In this document: one piece after another, positions 44,138-53,403 of the stretch | How the letters are laid out: each line of letters opens with the position of its first letter | Numbering within the stretch: the first letter of the stretch is position 1 | Assembly: GCF_900102965.1 (NCBI RefSeq) | Contig: NZ_FNGM01000017.1 | Coordinates: 1-64,000 of the forward strand | Direction of reading: 5' to 3' | Source: Paenibacillus jilunlii | GTDB lineage: Bacteria; Bacillota; Bacilli; Paenibacillales; Paenibacillaceae | DNA length: 64,000 nucleotides | Notes under the pieces: model-generated | Told to the model about the DNA's origin: nothing | Seen by the model: only the letters and a program-made list of their open reading frames with translations | Database searches by the model: none | Made by a program: the position numbers and the translations under genes

Positions 44138-45766
44138 ATGGCTTACGAACCATTATGGAGCGCTGCTCCCGAGAAACTTAGCAAGTTCGAATTCGTCAAA
44201 CTGCAGAAAGACGGGCTTGATGTGATCCGCACCATTATTGAAAAATATGCCTTGGAGGGCTACAGCTCCATTCCGGCCGATGACCTGGATCTGTTCAAGT
44301 GGGCCGGGGTATACCAGCAAAAGCCGCGTGAAGGACATTTCATGATGCGTGTGCGCATTAATACAGGCATTATGACCTCAGACCAGGCCAGAACACTGGC
44401 TGAAATCGCCAGACTGTACGGGCGGAATCTAATCGATATAACTACACGGCAGGCCATCCAGTTCCACTGGCTGACGGTCGAGCATCTGCCGGATATTTTT
44501 AAGCGGCTTGAAGCGGCCGGGCTCTATTCCTTCGAAGCGTGCGGCGACTGTCCACGGACCATTGTCGGCAACCCGCTGGCAGGGATTGATAAGGATGAAC
44601 TGTTTGATACCACAGGTATAGTCGAGCAGTTGAATGATTTTTTCATGCTGAACCGCGATTTCTCCAACCTGCCGCGCAAATTCAAAATCTCTGTATCTGC
44701 CAACAAGTACAATAATGCGCAGGCGGAAATTAACGATCTGGCTTATACACCTGCAGTAAAAGTCATCGATGGCGCTCTAACCCAAGGGTTCCATCTGATG
44801 GTGGGCGGCGGACTCTCGGCCAAACCTCATCTGGCGCAAAAGCTGGATGTCTTCGTGAAGCCGGAAGAAGCGCTTAAGGTAGCTGCCGGGGTGGTTACCC
44901 TGTTCCGGGATTACGGCTACCGGGAGAAACGCCACCATGCCCGTCTGAAATTCCTCGTCGCCGACTGGGGTGCCGAGAAATTCAAATCGAAGCTGATTGA
45001 AGCCGTAGGCGAACTGCCCTCTCGCGGAGAAGACCAGACGGCTGGGTGGCAGGCTGCTTATTTTGACGGCGTGCATCCCGAAGTCCAGAAAGGTCTCAGC
45101 TACGTAGGCCTGAACGTTCCAGTCGGCCGCTTGAACAGCGATGAGCTGGAGCAGTTGGCCGGGCTGGCCGATCAGTACGGCGAAGGTAAACTCCGCACCA
45201 CGATGACCCAGAACATTATTATCAGCGGGGTACCGGATGATAAGCTTGAAGCCCTACTGGATGCCCCGGTGCTGCAGCGGCTGTCGCCAACCGCCAAAAA
45301 CTTCATCAGCCGCACCGTCGCCTGCACCGGCAATGAATTCTGCAACCTGGCCCTCGTGGAGACCAAGCAGCGTGCGGTCAGTGTTGCTGCATATTTGGAT
45401 GAGCATGTCCATCTGGATGAGAAGCTGCGCATTCATTTCGTCGGCTGTCCCAATGCCTGCGGGCAAAAGCAGGTTGCCGATATCGGTCTGCAAGGTACGC
45501 TGATCAAGACACCGGACGGCATGGTCGATGCGTTCGACATTGCTGTAGGCGGGACGCTTGGCTGCGGAGACTGCGGTCCTGCGGCCGAATTCGCCCGCCC
45601 GCTGAAGGGCCGTATAAAGAGTGATCGGGTAGGCCCGGTTCTGGAGCAGTTCATCTCCTTCTACACAGAGCAGCGGCAGGAGCAGGAGAATTTCTATGCG
45701 TTCACGAACCGGGTGGGTGTGCCGGTACTTCAAGAGCAGCTTACTGCTATTTTGGAGACTGAGTGA
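44138..45766 (+). CDS. Ferredoxin-type nitrite/sulfite reductase
   Basis: 542 residues from the ATG at 44138, nine bases after AGAAAGG; the ATG at 44129 is too close to that site. It contains the two ferredoxin-like half domains of the siroheme reductase family (MMRVRINTGIMTSDQARTLA, DITTRQAIQFHWL) and the 4Fe-4S/siroheme cysteines: ACTGNEFCNLA (about C396 and C402) and GCPNACGQ (about C437 and C441). It reduces nitrite to ammonia or sulfite to sulfide with six electrons. Which one cannot be settled by eye; the lone gene without nitrate or cysteine genes nearby gives no help. Confidence 0.88.
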   Translation: MAYEPLWSAAPEKLSKFEFVKLQKDGLDVIRTIIEKYALEGYSSIPADDLDLFKWAGVYQQKPREGHFMMRVRINTGIMTSDQARTLAEIARLYGRNLIDITTRQAIQFHWLTVEHLPDIFKRLEAAGLYSFEACGDCPRTIVGNPLAGIDKDELFDTTGIVEQLNDFFMLNRDFSNLPRKFKISVSANKYNNAQAEINDLAYTPAVKVIDGALTQGFHLMVGGGLSAKPHLAQKLDVFVKPEEALKVAAGVVTLFRDYGYREKRHHARLKFLVADWGAEKFKSKLIEAVGELPSRGEDQTAGWQAAYFDGVHPEVQKGLSYVGLNVPVGRLNSDELEQLAGLADQYGEGKLRTTMTQNIIISGVPDDKLEALLDAPVLQRLSPTAKNFISRTVACTGNEFCNLALVETKQRAVSVAAYLDEHVHLDEKLRIHFVGCPNACGQKQVADIGLQGTLIKTPDGMVDAFDIAVGGTLGCGDCGPAAEFARPLKGRIKSDRVGPVLEQFISFYTEQRQEQENFYAFTNRVGVPVLQEQLTAILETE

Positions 45767-45794
45767 TGACACAAAATCCAAGGAGTAATATCTT

Positions 45795-46031
45795 TTGAAA
45801 TATATTGAGTTCGGTATAGGCAACAGATGGATGCTGCGGACGGAAACGGAATGGAGTGACGGCACAGAGACCGAAGAAAAGGGAATTGTGCCCCCTCTCA
45901 AATTCCATTCGTTGTATATAAGAATATGGATAAGAAAGACCGTATGGATTATAGATAGCAGAGAAGGCTTCAAGCGTTCCAGAAAAATGCGTAATGCCTT
46001 CAAAATTATCATTGGGGTCAGCAGTTATTAA
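45795..46031 (+). CDS. DUF3977 family small protein
   Basis: 78 residues from a TTG start nine bases after AAGGAG. The sequence KYIEFGIGNRWMLRTETEW, then EEKGI, FHSLYIRIWIRKTVWIIDS and EGFKRSRKMRNAFK matches the DUF3977 pattern of short Bacillus and Paenibacillus proteins of unknown function. It lies 28 bases after the reductase gene and may be cotranscribed with it. The A+T content is higher than its neighbours. Confidence 0.75.
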   Translation: MKYIEFGIGNRWMLRTETEWSDGTETEEKGIVPPLKFHSLYIRIWIRKTVWIIDSREGFKRSRKMRNAFKIIIGVSSY

Positions 46032-46046
46032 TTTAGCTGCATGTAT

Positions 46047-46077
46047 GTAAAAGGGCCGTATGAATTGCAACGGCCCT
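46047..46077 (-). terminator. Intrinsic terminator after uvrA
   Basis: AGGGCCGT and ACGGCCCT around a 10-base interior, followed on the minus strand by TTTTAC. Confidence 0.8.
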
Positions 46078-46137
46078 ACCTATTCTTCGGCTACAGGACA
46101 GAAGCGGTTCTGTCGCCGCGGCTTATATGCTGTCCGC

Positions 46138-49011
46138 TTATCCGATGTCCGAAGTCTGCAGTTCCAGGGCTTTGGTCCGCTCCGTATCGCGGATCAGTAC
46201 AGGCTTCAGGTATTTCCCGGTGTAGGATTCCTCCACCTCGATAATCTTCTCCGGTGTCCCCGTAGCAAGCACAGTCCCCCCGCCGCTTCCGCCTTCAGGT
46301 CCCATATCAATGATATAGTCGGCAGTCTTAATCACATCAAGATTATGCTCAATGACGAGTACGGATTCGCCGGAGTCCACCAGACGATGCAGCACCTCAA
46401 GCAGCCGCCCGATGTCATCCACATGCAGCCCCGTTGTCGGCTCGTCCAGAATGTACAGCGTCTTGCCGGTACTGCGGCGGTACAGCTCGGAAGCCAGCTT
46501 CACACGCTGCGCCTCACCTCCGGACAAGGTTGTTCCCGGCTGGCCGATATTGATGTAACCCAGTCCAACATCCAGCAGGGTCTGCATTTTGCGGTGAATC
46601 TTCGGAATATTCTTGAAGAATTCAGTAGCATCCTCTACGGTCATCTCCAGCACATCGGAGATGCTTTTGCCTTTATATTTCACTTCGAGCGTTTCCCGGT
46701 TATAGCGTTTGCCTTTGCAGACTTCGCAGGGAACATAGACATCCGGCAGGAAGTGCATTTCAATCTTGATAATGCCGTCTCCACGGCAAGCCTCACAGCG
46801 TCCGCCTTTGACATTGAAGCTGAAGCGGCCTTTCTGGAAGCCGCGTACCTTGGCTTCGTTGGTCTTGGAAAAGAGGTCGCGGATATCGTCGAATACACCG
46901 GTATAGGTGGCCGGATTGGAACGCGGAGTCCGCCCGATTGGCGACTGGTCGATATCAATGACTTTGTCCAGATTTTCCAGCCCGCGGATTTCCTTGTGCT
47001 GACCCGGACGGACCTTCACCGCTTTGTTCAGCTGCCGGGCCAGACTCTTGTAGAGAATCTCATTCACGAGCGATGATTTGCCTGAACCCGATACCCCAGT
47101 TACGGCTGTAAAAACACCAAGTGGAATTTTGACGTTCACATTTTTCAGATTGTTCTCCTTGGCGCCGCGGATTTCGATCCAACGGTCATCCGTAGCACGC
47201 CGTTTGGCAGTAACCGGAATGAACTTGCGACCGCTCAGGTACTCCCCAGTCAAGGAATTCGGGTCATTCATAATCTCTTTCGGGGTGCCCTGGGCCATGA
47301 CCTGACCGCCGTGAATCCCTGCACCCGGGCCGATATCAATGATATAGTCGGCAGCCATCATCGTATCCTCATCATGTTCGACCACAATCAGGGTATTGCC
47401 CAGATCGCGCATATGCCCAAGTGTTGAGATCAGCCGGTCATTATCCCGCTGATGCAGACCGATACTCGGTTCATCGAGAATATACAACACGCCCATCAGG
47501 CTGGAGCCAATTTGGGTCGCCAGTCTGATCCGCTGCGCCTCACCACCGGAGAGCGAGCCGGCCGCACGGCTAAGCGTCAGATAATTCAGTCCCACGTTGA
47601 CCAGGAAGCCCAGGCGGCTGCTGATTTCTTTGAGGATCAGGTGGGCAATGGCCGTTTCCTTCTCACTCAGGGCAATGTTGTCAAAAAATTGGAGGCAATC
47701 GCCGATGGACAGATCAGTGACATCGGCAACATTACGGTCATTGACCGTTACAGCGAGAATTTCCTTCTTCAATCTTTTGCCTTTGCACACATGGCAAGGT
47801 TTGGCGCTCATGAAGCCTTCAATGAATTCGCGGATGCCATCGGAGGCTGTCTCACGGTAACGCCGCTCCAGGTTGGGAATAATCCCTTCAAAAGCAACGA
47901 GCGCATCCTTCCGCTGTCCGAAGTCATTCTCATACCGGAAGCGGATCTTCTCGCTGCCTGTGCCGTTCAGCAGCTTATTCATATGCTCTGGCGACAGACT
48001 GCTCACGGGAACATTCTGCGGGATTTTGAAATGCTCGCACACCGATTTCAGGAATTGCGGATAGTAGTTCGATGTGCTGCCTGTCCAAGCCAGGAAAGCA
48101 CCCTCTTCAATGCTCTTCCCCTGATCTGGAATCAAAAGGTCGGGATCGACAACCATCTTCATCCCAAGCCCGTCGCATTCCGGGCAAGCTCCGAAGGGGC
48201 TGTTGAACGAGAACATGCGCGGGGCAAGCTCTTCGATGCTGAACCCGCATACCGGGCAGGCAAAGCTTGAACTGAACAGCAGTTCCTCCTGGCCGATGAT
48301 GTCAACCAGAATTTGCCCGCCGGAAAGCTTCAGCGCGGTCTCCAGAGAGTCCGTCAGCCGCGTCTGCACATCATCCTTGATCACAATCCGGTCGACTACA
48401 ACCTCAATGGTATGCTTCTTGTTCTTCTCCAGTACGATATCCTCAGTGACTTCACGCAGCTCACCGTCCACACGTACACGGACAAAGCCCTGCTTCGAGA
48501 TATCACTGAAAAGCCCCTTGTGCTCACCCTTGCGGCCGGAGATTACCGGCGCCAGAATCTGCAGCCGGGTTTTCTCGGGATACTGCATAATCCGGTCTAC
48601 CATCTGCTCAACCGTCTGGGAAGTGATTTCGATGCCATGATCCGGGCAGTGCGGATGCCCGATCCGGGCGAACAGCAGCCGCAGATAATCATAAATTTCC
48701 GTCACTGTGCCTACGGTTGAACGCGGGTTGCGGCTTGTTGTCTTCTGGTCGATAGATATTGCCGGAGACAACCCGTCAATGGAGTCGACATCCGGCTTCT
48801 CCATCTGCCCGAGGAACTGTCTGGCATAGGCCGACAGGGACTCTACATAACGGCGCTGTCCTTCAGCGTAGATTGTATCGAACGCCAGCGACGATTTGCC
48901 GGAGCCGCTAAGTCCCGTCAGCACGACGAAGCGGTCACGCGGAATCGTTACGTCAATGTTCTTGAGATTGTGCGCTCGCGCACCTTTGATTACAATATTT
49001 TCGTTCGCCAA
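46138..49011 (-). CDS. uvrA: Excinuclease ABC subunit A
   Basis: 957 residues from a TTG start seven bases after AGGAGGG. UvrA is the damage-recognising ABC ATPase of nucleotide excision repair. Visible are the first Walker A GLSGSGKSSLAFDTIYAEGQ, the zinc module CPVCGFSIEELAPRMFSFNS, CPECDGLG, signature LSGGEAQRIRLA, the second Walker A GVSGSGKSSLVNEIL, CEACRGDG with CEVCKGKRY, and the last LSGGEAQRVKLA and ILDEPTTGLH. Length is normal. It follows uvrB on the minus strand after a 400-base gap of hairpin repeats. Confidence 0.98.
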   Translation of the reverse strand: MANENIVIKGARAHNLKNIDVTIPRDRFVVLTGLSGSGKSSLAFDTIYAEGQRRYVESLSAYARQFLGQMEKPDVDSIDGLSPAISIDQKTTSRNPRSTVGTVTEIYDYLRLLFARIGHPHCPDHGIEITSQTVEQMVDRIMQYPEKTRLQILAPVISGRKGEHKGLFSDISKQGFVRVRVDGELREVTEDIVLEKNKKHTIEVVVDRIVIKDDVQTRLTDSLETALKLSGGQILVDIIGQEELLFSSSFACPVCGFSIEELAPRMFSFNSPFGACPECDGLGMKMVVDPDLLIPDQGKSIEEGAFLAWTGSTSNYYPQFLKSVCEHFKIPQNVPVSSLSPEHMNKLLNGTGSEKIRFRYENDFGQRKDALVAFEGIIPNLERRYRETASDGIREFIEGFMSAKPCHVCKGKRLKKEILAVTVNDRNVADVTDLSIGDCLQFFDNIALSEKETAIAHLILKEISSRLGFLVNVGLNYLTLSRAAGSLSGGEAQRIRLATQIGSSLMGVLYILDEPSIGLHQRDNDRLISTLGHMRDLGNTLIVVEHDEDTMMAADYIIDIGPGAGIHGGQVMAQGTPKEIMNDPNSLTGEYLSGRKFIPVTAKRRATDDRWIEIRGAKENNLKNVNVKIPLGVFTAVTGVSGSGKSSLVNEILYKSLARQLNKAVKVRPGQHKEIRGLENLDKVIDIDQSPIGRTPRSNPATYTGVFDDIRDLFSKTNEAKVRGFQKGRFSFNVKGGRCEACRGDGIIKIEMHFLPDVYVPCEVCKGKRYNRETLEVKYKGKSISDVLEMTVEDATEFFKNIPKIHRKMQTLLDVGLGYINIGQPGTTLSGGEAQRVKLASELYRRSTGKTLYILDEPTTGLHVDDIGRLLEVLHRLVDSGESVLVIEHNLDVIKTADYIIDMGPEGGSGGGTVLATGTPEKIIEVEESYTGKYLKPVLIRDTERTKALELQTSDIG

Positions 49012-49409
49012 CGGTATACCCTCCTAAAAACCTTTTAAATTGAATAAAAATTTTCGATCCCTCCCAAACCCTCCCTTAGCCAAGGGAGGGCCCCGAGGGT
49101 TGCACCCTCTGGACACCCGCAAGGCTGCTGGCGAAAGAGCTGGAGAGAATGGACCTAGCTAGTGTGACGAAAGGAGCGCTTGTCCCTAACGGGACCGCTG
49201 AAATGTGGGCGCTACAGGGAAAACCCGCTGTCCCTTCGGGATGCGCAAAGTGCCTCAACTGCGGGCTGTCCCTTCGGGATACGCAAAAGATAAAGCGAAC
49301 TGCGGGCTGTCCCTCCGGGATGCGCAAGGGCAACATTTATTTAAAAGTAACGGCCGGGACAGCGCCGTCCTGTACTTGCGGAAACACCAAGAGTGTGGCT
49401 GGGGGAGCA
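49012..49409. other. uvrB-uvrA intergenic region with hairpins
   Basis: About 400 bases in an operon that is usually tight. It includes the palindrome CCCTCCCTTAGCCAAGGGAG near 49069-49090 and a cluster of short hairpin repeats. No convincing gene: open frames on either strand are built from the repeats and lack ribosome sites. Confidence 0.55.
49178..49332. repeat. Tandem-like hairpin repeats
   Basis: CTGTCCCTTCGGGAT occurs at 49228-49242 and 49266-49280 and, with one change, at 49307-49321; each is followed by a GCGCAA or ACGCAA tail, with spacings of 38 and 41. A related TGTCCCTAACGGGACC lies near 49180. Each unit can fold as a small TCCC-loop-GGGA hairpin. Confidence 0.7.
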
Positions 49410-51401
49410 TTATTCGGCCCGCAGCTCCAGAAGTGCATCACGCAGCTCGGCGGCGCGCTCGAATTGCAGGTTCTTGGCGGCATCCTTCATCTCGGCCTCC
49501 AAACGCTGCATCAGGCTTTGGCGGTCCTTCTTGCTCATCTTGCCGCCCACTCCGGTGAGATACTCGGCCTTGGACTCGGCAACTTTCGTCGCCTCAATGA
49601 TATCGCGCACTTTCTTGTTGATCGTAGTTGGGGTGATGCCATGCTTCTCGTTGTAGGCAATCTGTGTTTCCCGGCGGCGCTGGGTTTCGGTCATAGCTTT
49701 TTCCATGGATTCTGTGATACGGTCACCATACATAATTACACGGCCGCCAGAGTTACGGGCCGCACGGCCAATGGTCTGAATCAGCGAACGCTCCGAGCGG
49801 AGGAAGCCCTCCTTGTCGGCATCGAGAATCGCAACCAGGGATACCTCGGGCAAATCAAGCCCTTCCCGCAAGAGGTTGATCCCCACAAGAACATGGAAGG
49901 TGCCAAGCCGGAGATCGCGCAGAATCGCCATACGCTCCAGCGTCTTGATGTCGGAGTGCATATAGCGCACCTTGATGCCGATTTCCTTGAAATAATCGGT
50001 CAGGTCCTCGGACATTTTTTTCGTCAGGGTTGTAACCAGCACACGCTCGTCGCGTTCCACCCGTTCACGGATTTCGCTGATCAGATCATCAATCTGCCCC
50101 TCAGTCGGACGCACCTCGATAATCGGGTCCAAAAGACCGGTAGGACGTATAATCTGTTCAACCATAGTATCGCAGTGCTCCATTTCATAAGGACCCGGTG
50201 TGGCTGACACATATACGATCTGATTCACCTTGTCTTCGAATTCTTCAAACTTCAGCGGCCGGTTGTCGAGCGCAGACGGCAGGCGGAAGCCATGCTCCAC
50301 GAGAACGGTCTTGCGCGCCCGGTCGCCGTTGTACATCGCCCGGATCTGCGGTAATGTCACATGGGATTCGTCGATTACAATCAGCATATCATCAGGAAAA
50401 TAATCCATGAGTGTATACGGTGTTGCTCCAGGCTCACGGAAGGTAAGCGGTCCGGAATAGTTCTCGATCCCGGAACAAAAGCCGACTTCCTTCATCATCT
50501 CGATATCGTAGCGGGTGCGCTGCTCCAGCCGCTGGGCCTCCAGCAGCTTGCCGGCATCCCGGAGTACGGCCAGCCGTTCTTCCAGTTCCCGCTCAATATT
50601 GACAAGAGCCACGCGCATCGTTTCCTCTTGGGTAACAAAGTGGGAGGCCGGAAAAATCGCCACATGGTCGCGTTCCCCGATCAATTCCCCGGTCAACACG
50701 TCGATTTCTGTAATTCGTTCGATCTCATCGCCGAACAGCTCTACACGGATGGCATGCTCGCCCTGTGAGGCCGGGAAAATCTCTACCACATCACCGCGCA
50801 CACGAAACGTGCCCCGCACAAAATTAATGTCGTTGCGCTGATACTGGATATCCACGAGCCGGCTCAGTATCTGGTTCCGCGGCTTCTCCATCCCCACCCG
50901 CAGCGACAGCAGCAGGCTTCCATATTCCTTCGGCGAGCCGAGGCCGTAAATACAGGAAACGCTGGCGACAATAATAACGTCACGCCGTTCGAACAAGGAA
51001 CTGGTCGCGGAGTGGCGCAGTTTATCTATCTCTTCATTGATGCTAGAATCTTTCTCGATGTAGGTGTCGGAGGAGGGAATGTACGCCTCTGGCTGGTAGT
51101 AATCGTAGTAGCTGACGAAGTAGTCTACAGAATTGCTAGGAAAAAACTCCTTGAACTCGCTCGCCAGCTGGGCAGCCAGCGTCTTGTTGTGCGCAATAAC
51201 CAGCGTAGGCCGGTTGAGCTTGGAAATCATTTGTGCGATGGTAAAGGTCTTCCCTGTACCGGTCGCTCCCAGCAGCGTCTGGTGCTTCTTGCCCTGCCGG
51301 ATGCCGTCTACTAATTCTTGTATGGCATGAGGCTGATCGCCCTGGGGTGTATACTCGGACTCCAATTGAAAAGTCTGCGTACTGACGACAATATCACTCA
51401 T
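49410..51401 (-). CDS. uvrB: Excinuclease ABC subunit B
   Basis: 663 residues; AGAGGGGAG lies before the ATG. UvrB is the helicase-like damage-verifying subunit that receives DNA from UvrA and recruits UvrC. Walker A LLGATGTGKTFT, the beta-hairpin region YYDYYQPEAYIPSSDTYIEK, DESH (motif II), VSATPGPYE, QIIRPTGLLDP, GINLLREGLDLPEVSLVAIL and the C-terminal UVR motif (MQRLEAEMKDAAKNLQFERA) are present. The promoter region has a possible SOS box. Confidence 0.98.
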   Translation of the reverse strand: MSDIVVSTQTFQLESEYTPQGDQPHAIQELVDGIRQGKKHQTLLGATGTGKTFTIAQMISKLNRPTLVIAHNKTLAAQLASEFKEFFPSNSVDYFVSYYDYYQPEAYIPSSDTYIEKDSSINEEIDKLRHSATSSLFERRDVIIVASVSCIYGLGSPKEYGSLLLSLRVGMEKPRNQILSRLVDIQYQRNDINFVRGTFRVRGDVVEIFPASQGEHAIRVELFGDEIERITEIDVLTGELIGERDHVAIFPASHFVTQEETMRVALVNIERELEERLAVLRDAGKLLEAQRLEQRTRYDIEMMKEVGFCSGIENYSGPLTFREPGATPYTLMDYFPDDMLIVIDESHVTLPQIRAMYNGDRARKTVLVEHGFRLPSALDNRPLKFEEFEDKVNQIVYVSATPGPYEMEHCDTMVEQIIRPTGLLDPIIEVRPTEGQIDDLISEIRERVERDERVLVTTLTKKMSEDLTDYFKEIGIKVRYMHSDIKTLERMAILRDLRLGTFHVLVGINLLREGLDLPEVSLVAILDADKEGFLRSERSLIQTIGRAARNSGGRVIMYGDRITESMEKAMTETQRRRETQIAYNEKHGITPTTINKKVRDIIEATKVAESKAEYLTGVGGKMSKKDRQSLMQRLEAEMKDAAKNLQFERAAELRDALLELRAE

Positions 51402-51499
51402 TTGCCCGTCTCCCCTCTATCGTCTAAAATATATGAATATATTATAATTGTGGCCCGATGATTCTCTCTCCATACTGCTCTGAAATATATGGAAGATAA

Positions 51500-51546
51500 G
51501 AATACTTGTTCCCGTTTATTATACAGTGTTGCCCAGATTCATGCAA
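51500..51546 (-). promoter_or_regulatory. uvrB promoter with LexA/DinR-like box
   Basis: Minus-strand TTGCAT (51541-51546), 17 bases, TATAAT (51518-51523). Just downstream, GAACAAGTATTC (51500-51511) matches the Bacillus SOS consensus GAACNNNNGTTC except for one base. The overlap with the start region fits repression by LexA (inference). Confidence 0.5.
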
Positions 51547-51556
51547 ACCATAATAT
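51529..51556 (+). promoter_or_regulatory. Candidate promoter of the stator genes
   Basis: TTGCCC (51529-51534), 16 bases, TAATAT (51551-51556), 26 bases before the motA-like ATG; back to back with the uvrB promoter. Confidence 0.4.
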
Positions 51557-51581
51557 ATAGAAATTTAAGGAGCTTGAACTC

Positions 51582-52367
51582 ATGGATATTACTTCAATTA
51601 TCGGCCTGCTGGCCGGTCTGGCTGCGCTGATCGGCGGCTTTTTTTGGGAAGGCGGAAGCCTGTCCGGGCTGCTCCAGCTGAATGCAGCGCTTATTGTATT
51701 CGGAGGCACGCTTGCCGCCGTAATGATCAGCTTCCCGGCCTCCAGGCTGCGTTCCGTCCCAGCGGCGCTGCGGCTGGCTTTTGGCAGACATGCGGACACT
51801 ACGGAAGAACAAGCCGAAGAGCTGATCTCTATGGCTGCCGTGACAAGACGCAGCGGTGTACTCGCCCTGGAGAAACGGGCAGAAGAGCATACCGATCCTT
51901 TTACCAGCGAGGGCCTTATGCTCATTGTTGACGGTACAGACCCCGGGCAGGTCCGGCAGATTCTGGAGCTGGAGATGGACGCCAAGGAGCTGAAATACGA
52001 AGGCTATGCCAAAATATTTGAAGCCGCAGGCGGCTATGCGCCCACCATGGGCATCATCGGCACGGTCATGGGGCTGATCCGCGTGCTCAGCAACCTTACC
52101 GATCCCTCCAATTTGGGAGCATCAATCGCAGTTGCTTTTACGGCAACGCTTTACGGTGTAGCCAGTGCTAATCTAATATTTTTACCCATTGCCTCCAAAA
52201 TCAAATCCCGCAGCCAAAGTGAGCTGGGTTCGATGGAAATGCTTATGGTAGGCATTCTTGCCCTGCAGAACGGGGATCATCCCCAGCTTGTGCGCAAAAA
52301 GCTCCGCTCGTTCCTGAACCGGTCCGCCGGAGAACGCAGCACCGACAATACAAGAGGCCTGTCATGA
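51582..52367 (+). CDS. MotA/MotP-type flagellar stator protein
   Basis: 261 residues; AAGGAG nine bases before the ATG. Four membrane helices, a cytoplasmic loop, then GGYAPTMGIIGTVMGLIRVL and the last helices with AVAFTATLYGVASANLIFLP, the MotA/TolQ/ExbB family core. With MotB it forms the ion channel that drives flagellar rotation. It resembles the MotP branch (Na+-type in Bacillus), but ion choice cannot be settled by eye. The start of the next gene overlaps its stop (ATGA). No other flagellar genes are nearby. Confidence 0.9.
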   Translation: MDITSIIGLLAGLAALIGGFFWEGGSLSGLLQLNAALIVFGGTLAAVMISFPASRLRSVPAALRLAFGRHADTTEEQAEELISMAAVTRRSGVLALEKRAEEHTDPFTSEGLMLIVDGTDPGQVRQILELEMDAKELKYEGYAKIFEAAGGYAPTMGIIGTVMGLIRVLSNLTDPSNLGASIAVAFTATLYGVASANLIFLPIASKIKSRSQSELGSMEMLMVGILALQNGDHPQLVRKKLRSFLNRSAGERSTDNTRGLS

Positions 52368-53230
52368 GACAGAGAAACCGGAGAAAACCCCGCACGGGAG
52401 GCCGGGAAAGCCGTGACCGCTGGATGATCACCTATGCGGATCTTATTACGCTGCTGCTGATTTTTTTCGTAATTTTGTATGCCATGAGCAGTCTGGACAC
52501 ACAGAAATTCAATATCGTGACCGGTTCTTTATCGGACACCTTCAAAAGCGGAAATCCGGTGCTGGATGGCGGAGACGGCTTGCTGGAGGGTCAAAAAGGA
52601 ATGGAGTCCGAAGGAACAGGCAACGGGCAGAAGGGTAAAACCGGAGACGGTGCTGAATCCGGTATGAATCAGGAGCAGCAGAATGCGGGCGGCAGCCCGG
52701 CAGCCAGTCCTCCAGCCGATACACAGCCATCGGCACGTGAACAGGCCTTCCGCGATCAGGAAGCGAAGCTTGCTGCGCTGATGGGCGTCATCACCCGATA
52801 TGTCGAAGACAATAATCTGGGCGGTCAGATCTTTGTGGCGGACAAGCCGCAGGGTATCGCGATTACGCTCAGCGACCGCTATCTGTTCGATGCCGGCAGA
52901 GCCGAGCTCAAGGCGCCTGCATTTCCCGCGCTGCGGCAGCTGGCTGGCCTGTTCCGCGGGATTGGAGCCACGATCAGCATCGAAGGCCATACGGATAATA
53001 CGCCAGTGTCTGCAGGGTCACGTTATAATGATAACTGGGAATTGTCCGGCGCCCGCGCCCTTTCGGTGCTGCGCTTCTTTTTAGATAATGAGGGGCTCAG
53101 TCCTGGTAAGTTTCAGTATGCCGGATATGCGGATACCCGCCCTGCTGTCAGCAACTCCATCCCAGAGGGGCGGCAGAAAAACCGCCGCGTTGAGATTACG
53201 GTCCTGCGGCAGCTTCAGGAAGAAGAGTAG
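52364..53230 (+). CDS. MotB/MotS-type flagellar stator protein (OmpA-like)
   Basis: 288 residues. A short basic N-terminus precedes the single helix containing WMITYADLITLLLIFFVILY with the ion-binding aspartate. A low-complexity Gly/Gln/Ser/Pro linker (about 65-125) follows, then an OmpA-like peptidoglycan-binding domain with LFDAGRAELK, IEGHTDNTPV, NWELSGARALSVLRF and GRQKNRRVEITV. The protein anchors the stator to the wall. It is translationally coupled to the MotA-type gene. The unusually long, polar linker is a minor oddity. Confidence 0.92.
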   Translation: MRQRNRRKPRTGGRESRDRWMITYADLITLLLIFFVILYAMSSLDTQKFNIVTGSLSDTFKSGNPVLDGGDGLLEGQKGMESEGTGNGQKGKTGDGAESGMNQEQQNAGGSPAASPPADTQPSAREQAFRDQEAKLAALMGVITRYVEDNNLGGQIFVADKPQGIAITLSDRYLFDAGRAELKAPAFPALRQLAGLFRGIGATISIEGHTDNTPVSAGSRYNDNWELSGARALSVLRFFLDNEGLSPGKFQYAGYADTRPAVSNSIPEGRQKNRRVEITVLRQLQEEE

Positions 53231-53311
53231 CCTCAACTGTCAACTCAGAGATCAGCAGGTGAAATCCCATTCTTGACAGCATGTGAATATCTTCCCAAAA
53301 TAAAATATCAC

Positions 53312-53371
53312 AAAAAGACAGACCTCACACATTAGTGACAATAAATGTAATGTGAAGGGTCTGCCTTTTTT
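53312..53371. terminator. Terminator between the stator genes and gcvH
   Basis: AAAAAGACAGACCTCAC and GTGAAGGGTCTGCCTTTTTT form a long imperfect stem with T runs on both strands; it can serve both convergent genes. Confidence 0.75.
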
Positions 53372-53403
53372 AAAAGCCGGAAAACCGCCGTCTTCCTGGT
53401 ATT

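Noticed and set aside
49228..49321. CRISPR-like array
   Set aside because: The repeats are only about 15-25 bases, contain internal hairpins, have short similar spacers and no cas genes nearby.
49076..50207. Open frames on both strands over the uvrB-uvrA gap
   Set aside because: Their peptides come from the hairpin repeats (for example repeated LRDTQK/MRK-like segments) and from antisense uvrB; no ribosome sites.
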